A DNA stretch of 64,000 nucleotides from Avena insularis. Taxonomy: Eukaryota; Streptophyta; Magnoliopsida; Poales; Poaceae. A model generated the notes under the pieces. It was not told the origin of the DNA. It searched no databases and saw nothing but the letters and a program-made list of their open reading frames with translations. This document shows positions 54,997-64,000 of the stretch, in pieces. A program made the translations under genes and the position numbers. The stretch lies in the NCBI GenBank assembly GCA_023614405.1, contig CM042690.1, positions 666,942,802 to 667,006,801 on the forward strand. Reading direction: 5' to 3'. Position 1 is the stretch's first letter; the number at the start of each line of letters is the position of its first letter.

Positions 54997-57451
54997 CATT
55001 CGATTTCTTGTCACATATGAATCATGCCTAAGTTTGGCAAAATAACTTGAACACCGTGTATTACTTGAATACAAAGTGTTTGACGAATTGTTAAAGAGAA
55101 TACATATTCGATGTATTGTAGTTTAACAAAATGGTGATTATCATTATATGATTGTTTAAATGTGTAAAGAAGTTTGCCAAAGGAAACAAAGTATGAAACT
55201 ATTTGATATGATCAAATTATTTCATCAATAGAGGGTATTAAAGATAAATGAGAATCTAATTACTATGATTTGATCAATAGTAATGAAATTCAACTTTATA
55301 AGATTGGCATAAAAGAAATTGTGGAATGCAATGTGTTTAAAATGTCAAAATGCAAAGCATCATAATATGATATTAGATATCAAAATGGGTGAATAGATGG
55401 ATCCAAATAAATCGTTGTAGTGTAGATGTAGAGACCATTAGTTAGCACTCAATTAGAATATATAGTGAACCATCTAGATTCGTGAGATCGGCTCCATATC
55501 TAGTATGGATCTTCGTGGAAGTTTTGGGGTTATTCAATATAACCAAAACAATAGCGAATAAGTCCTTGTAGAGTATTCATTGGAAACTTTGAATATGAAA
55601 TCCATAGCTAAAACCAAAAGGAACGCAAAACTAGTATTGCTTGGATTTTGGTGCATTATCGAGAAAGTTCACATTCAATGATATTTCTCGATTATGTAGC
55701 AAATGGAATATAGTGAAAAACATGATGAGGATTCAAAATCCTGCATCAGAGTGTTGAGAAGCACAACAGAAAGCGTTCTTGAACGATTCTCTTCACAAAG
55801 GAAAGAGTCAATGATAGTGATCATTGTGTTTTCCCCATAGGTGCTTTCACTACATAAAAGTAGGATTCAAAATGCAACCCATATCTTGTATGGAGACATT
55901 TGTGAATAATTTGTCATGATTACCGGAATATGACATACCTACGAACTACTAAGGAAATAATGGTAAACTAAAATTATGAGAAATCCTAAAAGCAAAGTTC
56001 ACTTCAGATTAGAAAGCAATTCGTTGTTGAATCTTACAAGTAAAGGGGTTACTTGGATTTTCCCAAATGACTGCAAAGCCATAATGGAAAAGGGGTGAAT
56101 GACAAAAGCATAGTTTTTCAAGTGTTGGACAAATTCAAATGAGTTTGATTCTAGTGTGCTAAAGGTCTGGTGGATTTAAAACTGGTAAAATACTAGTATC
56201 TCATAGTAAATCTCCAAGTTTGATATTTGATCAAAGGATTTTAAAGTTGTTCAAAATAGTGAGTGGATAGGCAATTTGCATGAAATTGAGTGGGAGCTAT
56301 GAAAGTCTTCCTAAAACAATATGTGAATGACATATTTTTTAGTGGGAGCAATGTAAGTCTCGAACTCAAATGTGTCGGGAACACATTCTAAGTGGGAGCA
56401 ATATAAGTCTCAAATTCAAATACGTAGGAACATAGTTTGAGTAAGAGTAGTGACTCATACCCAAATATGTTGGGAACATATTTTGAATAGGAGCTTAAAG
56501 GAGTGATTCTTAAGTGTGTATACGACACATTGAGAATAAAAGCGCAAGTACCAATAAATAATGATTTATAGGGAGTATAAGTTGATAATAAGAGTTTTAC
56601 AATATTATGTAGTATTCCTTAATGGATTCTGAAAAGGGTTTCAGAATAGAAGTTAATTAAGGAACTGGTCCTTAATAACTCAAGGTAGGAATAGTATTAA
56701 GTTTAACATCAATGGTTGAAAGAAAGAAAAGGATGATCATCATCCACTATGTTGACATAGGTTCTATCTTAGAAAACCATGATGATAACTTAACATAATA
56801 TATGATCCAAGAAGAAACGTTTGAATAGTGATTAAGTTTGAATCACGGAACGTTGAGCTAAGTTTGTCTGCAGTATCTAAATACAGAACTATAGACATGT
56901 TTTTCAAATCCATAAAGGATGACATATCTTAAAGCATAAAGGGTTATGTTATAAGGGAATATGTTGTAAACTCCTGTAAAACCAACTAAAGTCAAGTAGG
57001 AAGTGAGGTGAACAAAAACATCGAAAGTTACACAGGGTGCACTCGTGTTTCGATAATTACATTTATAATAATAGATGGGGTACCATCTAAAGTGTTGTAT
57101 AATGTTATGGCGGGGCTAGTTCAATTTTAACATAGAATGATGTTTCTCAGGGCACAATGCCCATCAGAAAGCCCTCGAGGTTGATCTAAAGTCATTTAGG
57201 CTCTTGGAATCCGGCCTTGTTCTGCTGCCATAGCGACGATGCATACACAAAGATGTTATCATATGATGATAAAGTATTAATGTCAATCAAGGTCACATTA
57301 GTAAGTTGCAAAGGATTTGGGACTGTAAAGTATAGGACCAAGACTCAACCTCTTCCATGAGCAAGCATGTTCAAGGTACTGGGATATATGGTGCCAATGA
57401 TTAAAGAACAAATGCAGCTAGTTTATTTGTACTCTAGTGTAAGTGGGAGAC
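54997..57451 (+). other. Element G 3' internal region without recognisable pol
   Basis: This 2.5-kb AT-rich region has no ORF longer than about 60 codons. A PPT-like block repeats with about 50-bp period at 56288-56490. The polypurine tract AAGTGGGAGAC is at 57441-57451. It may include decayed pol sequence, but I cannot recognise any motif. Confidence 0.55.
56288..56490 (+). repeat. About 50-bp tandem repeat with AGTGGGAGC core in element G
   Basis: Copies begin near 56288 (GAGTGGGAGCTATGAAAGTC), 56341, 56391 and 56441 (degenerate GTAAGAGTAGTGACTC), with a shared tail GGGAACACATT or similar. The core resembles the polypurine tract of G. Confidence 0.65.
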
Positions 57452-59207
57452 TGTTGGAAATATGCCCTAGAGACAAATAATAATAAGGATTATTATCATA
57501 TTTCATAAAGTTTATGATTAAGTTTATATCATGATATAACTATATTTAAAGGAAACATCAATACACGTGTGATATATAAACAACCAGGGGTCTCCGGTGA
57601 AACTCTAGTCACTGGTTCATTGGTCAACAGATGATCAAGGTTTCCTGATCATGTGGCATTTATGCTAGTTGGAAATGGAGTCAACTCATTCTGTGAATGA
57701 GATGATGAACCAATAAACCTAAACATCGTGACCCGATCATGTCACGAAGTTCAAGTTACGATGATTAGAATAGACCCTCGTAGACTATTCCTTAGACCGT
57801 GAGGCTATATCAATCACTGTCTCCCGAGGGTAACGTCACTTGGTAATACAATGATCATAAAGGTGTGTTCAGGTATTTGGAGGAACCGTAGAGGCAATAT
57901 ATGTCAAGAGTGGGATTTGTCCATCCGCGTGACGGAAATATACTCGAGGGCCCACTCGGAGAAGTTATATCCAATAGATGCGCAACATGTCATTTGATCA
58001 CAGGGATATCACTTTTTGGAATGAGTCAAGTGGCATTGTTCAGTAACGAGATTGAACACGACATGGTGATGTCATTAATCAGATCTCAGGCAATGCAAGT
58101 ATCGAGAGACAAAAGGAATAAGACACGACTGTCCCGGTTCAAACGACGAAAGATCTTCGCGGAATGCACAAGGGTCACATGGCCATCCAGGTACCTCTGT
58201 CGATCATTGGTCTAGGAGTGTCCCGACCATGTCTGGAGTATTCCCGAACCGTGGGGTATCACGCTTAAGGGCTTGATGATGCTTAGAGAGTGTTACAGGA
58301 TCGATAGAATCACCGAAGAAGAGTTGAGAGAAAACCAGAAGGGTTTCAGTAAGTCCAGAGGATGTCCAGAGTGGAGGTGGAAGGTGTTCCATAGCCACGG
58401 AATAATGTGTGAATGAATGTTAAATATTGATTTAATCATTTATTCATAATTATTTAATAAAGAGAAAATCAATTAAAAGGTCAAAAGGCTTAATGGGCCA
58501 ATTCCGGAGGGAGAAGGGCCCACGAGGGAAAGGCAAGAGGAGAGAGGAGGCAAGGGGTGGCCGCCTGGTCCAAGCCCCCCCGTGCGGGGCCCACTAGGGC
58601 TGGCCGGCGGTTCCCCCCTCTCCCCCTCCTTTAGTCCCACCTCGTGACTTTGAGGGACGTAGTACCTCCCCTCCCCCTATATATAGTGGGGGTATTTGGC
58701 CAGATAAATACACACAATATTCAATAAAGGTTTCCTCACTTTTGGAGAGACCTCCAATTGATATTCTCTCTCTATATATATATATATATCCCATGACCGT
58801 GATCCCAAGTTTGGACTGCACGAACTAGATACATCTTCACCGCGGAGCACCGTCGCGCTGCGGGATTCGGATCCAGGAGCTCTACTTCCGCAACTGCTGC
58901 TGGATCAGGGAAGCGAGAGTCATCATCAGGCACCGGATGCATGTAACTCCCCGCGAGGTGTCACACTTGAGGCACTCAAGTCGTTGGATCCACATGAGCG
59001 CAAGGACTTCATCACGACCTTGAGGTCGGCTTCGGCTCATCTACATCAACCACGCTCTCCTGAGCGTGACAACGCTTTTTGGTCTTCAAGGGTAAGTTCG
59101 TGAAAAGCTCCTCCCGTTACTGCATTACTAATAGATAGGTCCTGGCAGCATTAGGGGTTTAGGGGCATAGGGTAAATTTTTATTGTTTTCATACGCGAAC
59201 CCCTTCA
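57452..59207 (+). repeat. Element G 3' LTR
   Basis: It starts TGTTGGAAATATGCCC and ends CCCCTTCA, followed by GGCAC. The TATA box is at 58678-58686. It carries a TA-dinucleotide expansion near 58774-58788 that the 5' copy lacks. Confidence 0.92.
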
Positions 59208-59212
59208 GGCAC
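59208..59212. repeat. Target-site duplication of element G, right copy (GGCAC)
   Basis: It matches 44848-44852. The second ORF of E resumes in frame after it. Confidence 0.9.
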
Positions 59213-59467
59213 AACCCTGCTTGGGAGGGACAACAGCAAGGGGGAGCTTAGGACCCGTGGCCCAACCAGCCGCAACAGGGGTACATCTATGTCCCCTATC
59301 AAGAATTCCAGCAGCTCAACCAATGCGTTGGGGAGATCGACCACACTCTTCAAGGAGTGAATGAAGATGTGAGTGCCTTGACTCACAACTTCAGTCACTT
59401 CATGACCCACTTCCCTGACTACTACCAGCAGTACCCGCACTAGCTGCCAAATGATGATAACAACTGA

Positions 59468-60872
59468 GCTTGGCAATAGCCTTAGCTTGGGGGAGGTTTG
59501 AAAACCTCCAAACCTTGCATTCATATTTTTATTTCTTCTTTTGATTAATTTTATTTCTTCAAAATTGCATGTTTATTTTCAGTTTGCATTCCTAAACCAA
59601 AAATACAAAAAAATAGTTATAACTTTTATTGCAAGTTCGTTTCTTTGTTTCTCTTGGAGATTGATCAATTTTAGGTGAATTGGCAATATGGAAATACAGA
59701 GGGGGTTCGACTCAAATACGAGAATGAAGCAAGCAAGGGAAGGTATCACATTCCTTTCATCACCCTTTCTGGAACCTTAAATTGATCCTACAATTATTTA
59801 CTCACTTGCACTGGAGTCAATCCCCACTTAGCTTGCTATCCTATAAATTATATTCCTTTGCTAGTGTCTCCTTTTTAGCTTTGAAATAATGAGAAACGAA
59901 CTTGGTTAAAAATATTTCCTACATTTCTACAACAAGAAAAAGCATCCGAAAGATGACTTGAGTCCATGTTTAGCCCAAAGAATTTGATTTTAGAATTACT
60001 CCATCCCATTTGAGCTTAATATAAATAGACTCGATAGTACCCTTGAATGAAATTGTTTGATAAAATGGATGCTTAGAAGTAGTAGAGATTATGCCACTGC
60101 TTTTTCTAATAATTACCGTAAGATATTTATTTACGCGTGTCATTACAACACTGTCATGCTCCATGGGGAACTATTAACTCCGCTGGCCAACGAACGATCT
60201 AAATGTGGGAAACCACTTTATTTTGGCTATTAAGTTATGTAAATGTCCATAGCAGCAATGCTATGATGGGTAAAAAAAATAGTCTCCTCATGGTTTCACG
60301 TTTCAAGTGAAGTTGTAGTACTCCTCTGACCCATTATTGCTCAACATATTTATTGGCATGGTCATGAGTGCACAACACAGTCCCAATTAACATGTTAAAA
60401 ACAGTGGCATGATTTCTCTATGAAAGATCTGAAGTTTTTGAAAGGCAAAGGAAGGAAAAAGGTGCTTTGAGAGTCTTGAAATTTTGACATGGGAATAGAT
60501 GATTTGTTCTTAAATTGAATGTCTTGGTGCCAAATGGAGATCTCTTAATTGATTAAAGAAACAAGAGCAAAAAGTTTTCATCTCTTAACAAAGAAAGATA
60601 CCAAAAGAATTTGTCTCACTTTTCTGGCTAAACTTTTGACACTTGCTCGGGCATATGATTTATTTGCTAGCAAGATATACGTGGTTAGGAAGTGGACTCA
60701 GTGCAATCTTGTAAATACTTGTGTGATCATGTTTAATATTGCAGGGATCATGAAGAAAAGAATTTGACACCAATCCAAGCTTGTAAGTTCTTTTATTTCG
60801 GTATCGAATCTCCGCTATTCTTCTTTATTTCCTTGTCACTCGAGGGCGAGCAACATCTAAGCTTGGGGGAGT
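59468..60872 (+). other. Element E 3' non-coding region
   Basis: AT-rich, without coding sequence. Just after the stop is a perfect 8-bp-arm hairpin GGAGGTTT-GA-AAACCTCC (59492-59509) in an AGCTTGGGGGAGG context that resembles the polypurine tract. The tract itself, AAGCTTGGGGGAGT, is at 60859-60872. Confidence 0.65.
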
Positions 60873-61312
60873 TGATAGCTGTGAGATTCGACACATTTTT
60901 GATGGTTTTTGTTGATGGTTTTCTTCTGGATTTAATTGTTTTCTAGCTTTACCTAATGCTAATACTTTGATAGCAAAGAAAACTTGGTTTTTAATGTGTG
61001 TTTCAAGTTCTGAATGTCAACAGAAGGTTTTAACTACAGAAACAAAATATTCAGGCGAAAACAAGCAAGTCTCTCTTTGGAAGCAATCAAGGGAAGCGTA
61101 CAAAGGCTTTAACGAGCAACTATATGGCGGGAGCAATTTTTCTAGCCGTATAGCTCCTGCCGTATAGCTGTCGCCGCCTTCGTCTTGTCAAAAGGGACAA
61201 CTTCTATGAAGGGACCATACACAAAAACACAACACATCAGCCGCCATCCCATCCAGAAGGAAGAAAGAAGAGATCCGAAGAAGAAGGGGAAGACGTTCTT
61301 CATCTCGCTCCA
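60873..61312 (+). repeat. Element E 3' LTR, first 440 bp
   Basis: It starts TGATAGCTGTGAG and matches 38747-39160. It is interrupted by F at 61313 in the equivalent of the CTCGCTCCA site near 39153. The hairpin motif near 61109 keeps an extra 17 bp between two GTATAGCT repeats that the 5' LTR has lost. Confidence 0.88.
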
Positions 61313-62581
61313 TGATACGTTGTAAACGTATCTATAATTTTTGATGTTCCATGCTTGTTTTATATCTACTTTCTTATGTTTTGTCCACACTTTGGAGTAT
61401 TTTTACACATTTTCTGGAACTAACCTATTAACAAGATGCCATAGTGTCAGTTACCTGTTTTCTGCTGTTTTTGGTTTCAGAAAAGCTAGTAAGGAAATAT
61501 TCTCGGAATTGGACTGGACAAAAGCCAAAGTCGATATTTTACCTGAAGCAACACGAAGTCCGGAGGGGAGACGAAGTGGCGCAGCAGGGCAGCCACACCT
61601 AGTGGCGGCATGGCCTGGGGGGCGCGCCACCAGGGGGTGTGGGCCCCCTGGTGCTCCACCGACCAAGCCCTTCCGCCTATAAAAGCCTCCCGGGACGAAA
61701 ACCCTAAGTATCCGATCAAAATTCCACGAAAGAGTCTGTAGCCGCCGTCATCTCCATCCCTAGATCGGGAGGGATCTGAAGCTCTTCCCGGCACCCTGCC
61801 GCAGGGGAGAGTTCACCCTGGAGGCCTTCTTCATCACCATGCCTGCCTCCGGTGTGATGCGTGAGTAGTTCATCCCTGGACTATGGGTCCATGTAGTAGC
61901 TAGATGGTTGGTTCTCCTCCCTTGTGCTACCATGTTTAGATCTTGTGAGCTCCGTTCATGATCAAGATCATCTATTTGTAATCTTACATGTTGTGTTTGC
62001 GGGGATCCGCTGGATATTGAGATGCTATTTCAGATTGATTATTGATTCTATCATGTCTTTGTTATTTGTGATCCTGCATGCTTTCCGTTGTTAGTAGCTA
62101 TCTTGGCCAAGTAGATGCTAGCAAGTCCAAGAGGGAGTATTTATGCTCGATAGTGGGTTCATGCCTCTAGTAATCTAGGGAAGTGACGGAAATCTCTAAG
62201 GTACTAGATGTGCTTTGCTACTAGGGAGAAAACAACAATCCTTTGTCCATGGTACAATTGTATTGTTTACTTTACACACTTTGCTTAATGAAATTATCTG
62301 TTGCTTGCAACTTAATACTGGAGGGGGTTTGGATGATAACCTGAAGGTGGATTATTAGTCATAGATGCAGTTGGATTACGGTCTATGTATAATGTTGTAA
62401 TGCCCAATCAAATCTCATAGGAGTCAAGATGATTAGTATATGCATGTATGCTTCCTTGGTGTCTGTCAATTGCCCCACTATAATTTGTTCACCCAACATG
62501 TCATCTATCTTAAGGAGAATCACTTCTACTGAACTATGGACCCCGGTCCATTCTTTTACCATCAACCTACAATCTACTATT
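61313..62581 (+). mobile_element. Element F: A-type LTR, truncated
   Basis: It starts TGATACGTTGTAAACG and is the plus-strand counterpart of the element A LTR (reverse complement of 17720 to about 16490), ending near CTACAATCTACTATTT. CTCCA (61308-61312) is the likely left target duplication. The last 300 bp of an A-type LTR is missing. Confidence 0.75.
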
Positions 62582-63886
62582 TCCCAGAAAATATATAGAA
62601 AATCCAATTTTTCCAGAAGACGAAGGAAGCCAGAAGGGGAGCGGAAATGGGCCACAAGGGGCCCACACCACCCCCTGTCGTGGACCACCCTAGGTCGCGC
62701 CACCAGGTGGTGTGGCCACCCTGGCCCACCTCTAGCTCTGCTCTTTGGCATATATAATCCTCCCGAAACCCTAAGACTCGGGGAGCGTATATAGAAAGGT
62801 TCCGCCGCCATTGTGCGGTGGAAACTATAGAGAGAGAAAGAGCTCTCCGGCAGGCAGAAATCTTCCAAGGAAATTCCTTCCCGGAGAGGGGAGATCGTCG
62901 CCATCAAAACCGTCATCAAGCTAGACTTCATCAGGATCATCATCATCATCTCCACCAGCACCATCATCACCACTCCATACCACTGTAACAATTGGGTTGA
63001 ATCTTGCATTGTTCTTAGGGGAAACTTTCCCGATGTTGATTACTTATAGTAGTTGATGCTATTGAGTGGAACCATTGAATTATCGTTTATGTTCAGATTG
63101 TTACTTATCATTATTTCATCTCTGATCTTGATCCATATGATGTCTTGTGAGTAGTTCGTTTAGTCCTTGAGGACATGGGAGAATTCATGTTGTTAGTAGT
63201 GGAATTGTGTTGAGAAATATTCAATGGTTTTATTATTTAAGTTGTGGTGTTATTCTTCTAGTGGTGTCATGTGAACGTCGACTACATGACACTTCACCTT
63301 TATGGGCCTAGGGGAAGGCATTGTGTATTTGGCTACTAATTGTAGGGGTTCCCGGAGTGACAGAAACCTAAACCCCTGTTAGGAAACCTTTGCACAAGGG
63401 GGTGTAGGATCTCAGAGTTTAAAGTTGTGATTAGATTTCTATCTTAATTACTTTCTTGTACTTGCGGATGCTTACAAGGGGTATAATCACAAGTATGTAT
63501 TAGTCCTAGGAAGGTCAGTACATTAGCACAGGTTCACCCACACAACACTTGCCAAACTAAAGAAGATTAATCAACTATATGAAGTGAAAACACTTGACGA
63601 TATTCCCATGTGTCCTTGAGAACGTTTGGTCATCTTAAGTAATACAATCGACTTGTCCTTTGCTAAAGAAAGGATTCGGACACTTGCTGCAATTATTATT
63701 ATTGTCTTTTATCTACTCGCACTTTATTTATCTGCATTATCAAAAAAAACCTAAAAATCCGTTTGCTAAGTATTTACAGAGAATTCCTGCTCCAAGCCAC
63801 TTGTCAACACATTCTGCTCCTCGTTGGGTTCGACACTCTTACTTATCGAAAATATTGCGATACACCCCCTATACTTGTGGGTCATC
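62582..63886 (+). repeat. 3' part of a different Athila-type LTR, joined to F
   Basis: From 62582 the sequence no longer follows the A-type LTR but is the latter part of another related LTR. It has a TATA-like GGCATATATAATCC near 62747, CATCATCATCATCTCC repeats near 62936, and the end CTTGTGGGTCATCA at 63886. The join to F is in the middle of both LTRs. Confidence 0.65.
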
Positions 63887-64000
63887 AAGACTATTTTTTA
63901 AAAAAAGGCTTGATGGCTCAAAATATATCGAGCTCGTTGGGAACCCCAAAGGAAGGTATGATGAGCACAGCAGCGAGTTTTCCCTCAATTATGAAACCAA
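63887..64000. other. Truncated internal start and inverted A-type LTR end
   Basis: AGACTATTTT after 63886 is the spacer that normally precedes the primer site, but the primer site itself is missing. After a short A/T-rich filler, 63929-64000 is the end of an A-type LTR in inverted orientation (TCGAGCTCGTTGGGAACCCC as at 16169). The rest lies outside the window. Confidence 0.65.

Larger units (their letters stand above)
44853..59207 (+). mobile_element. Element G: BARE/Angela-type Copia LTR retrotransposon, pol-less
   Basis: LTRs are 44853-46614 and 57452-59207, flanked by GGCAC. The LTR start TTGGAAATATGCCCTAGAG, the Met-tRNA primer site TGGTATCAGAGC and the AAGTGGGAGACTG junction are typical of the BARE/Angela group of Triticeae. 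After removing element H (6.1 kb) and its duplication, the internal region is about 4.7 kb. It contains one gag-like ORF; protease, integrase and RT are not recognisable. It disrupts the second ORF of E. Confidence 0.9.
43803..59467 (+). pseudogene. Element E second ORF, Athila ORF-1-like (PF03078-type), split by element G
   Basis: The reading frame starts at ATG 43803 and shows in-frame stops at 43872, 44232, about 44598 and 44808. Element G is inserted after 44852. The coding frame resumes at 59213 and ends at TGA 59465-59467, with further stops inside. The N-terminal part (YWADHSFLTAAGLKADFDLM, then TYIELTHEFLASFYND) resembles the plant Athila ORF-1 protein family. The middle is helical, followed by an acidic Glu/Asp-rich stretch (about 44765-44850). 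The C-terminal part is Gln/Tyr/His-rich. The role of the family is unknown. Frame continuity across the G duplication supports one original gene of about 430 codons. Confidence 0.72.
38747..61312 (+). mobile_element. Element E: Athila-lineage retrotransposon lacking RT, interrupted by G and F
   Basis: 5' LTR 38747-40192, primer site 40203-40220, gag-protease 40272-42435, hairpin repeats 42891-43455, a second ORF with its own leader 43803-59467 (split by G), 3' non-coding 59468-60872, and the first 440 bp of the 3' LTR from 60873. Element F interrupts the LTR at 61313 and the rest is outside the window. No RT, RNase H or integrase is found between protease and the second ORF, so E is non-autonomous. 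It is inserted into the RT region of C. Confidence 0.85.

Noticed and set aside
59189..59524. Minus-strand ORF of 111 codons after G
   Set aside because: It is the antisense of the last part of the second ORF of E.
62383..63009. 208-codon minus-strand ORF at the F junction
   Set aside because: It crosses the junction of two LTRs, so it is an accidental frame, with ATC/ATG repeats giving a Met/Val-rich start.

Overview
The window is repeat-dense plant DNA. Nested LTR retrotransposons fill almost all of it, including a BARE/Angela-type Copia element, Athila-lineage Gypsy elements and Tat/Retand-lineage Gypsy elements. This combination points to a Triticeae genome (wheat, Aegilops, barley or a relative). 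The only non-transposon gene I can support is a broken WRN-like 3'-5' exonuclease gene. I see no rRNA, tRNA, CRISPR array or bacterial gene. Family names come from remembered features (LTR ends, primer sites, domain order) and were not checked by a search.

Left block (1-17720): a minus-strand Athila-type element (A) runs off the left edge. Its 5' LTR is 16164-17720. A Tat/Retand Gypsy element (T, 575-13040, target-site duplication CCCTT) is inserted in it. T carries gag, protease, RT, two RNase H domains and integrase on the plus strand, all broken by stops and frameshifts. It also carries an intron-containing accessory gene on the minus strand.

Gene island (17721-28578): a two-exon exonuclease pseudogene (17934-27099) is split in its last exon by a plus-strand Athila-type element (B, 18766-27049). 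Downstream lie a duplicated 150-180 bp sequence and a possible hAT-type element.

Right block (28579-64000): a minus-strand Tat/Retand-type element (C) is broken by two insertions. One is D (31933-38447, TSD GAGAC), a shortened relative of B with a duplicated primer-binding site. The other is E (from 38747, 3' LTR from 60873), an Athila-type element with gag-protease, a 103-bp hairpin repeat array and a separate intron-led ORF, but no reverse transcriptase. E contains an Angela-like Copia element (G, 44853-59207, TSD GGCAC), and G contains a 6.1-kb single LTR-like unit (H, 48890-54996, TSD CATTC). The 3' LTR of E is interrupted at 61313 by a chimeric LTR (F), which ends in an inverted LTR junction near the right edge.

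The order of insertion follows from the nesting: T is younger than A; B is younger than the exonuclease gene; D and E are younger than C; G and F are younger than E; H is younger than G. Several elements (B, D, E, G) keep primer sites, polypurine tracts and gag-like ORFs but lack polymerase genes. They probably depended on enzymes from related elements elsewhere.
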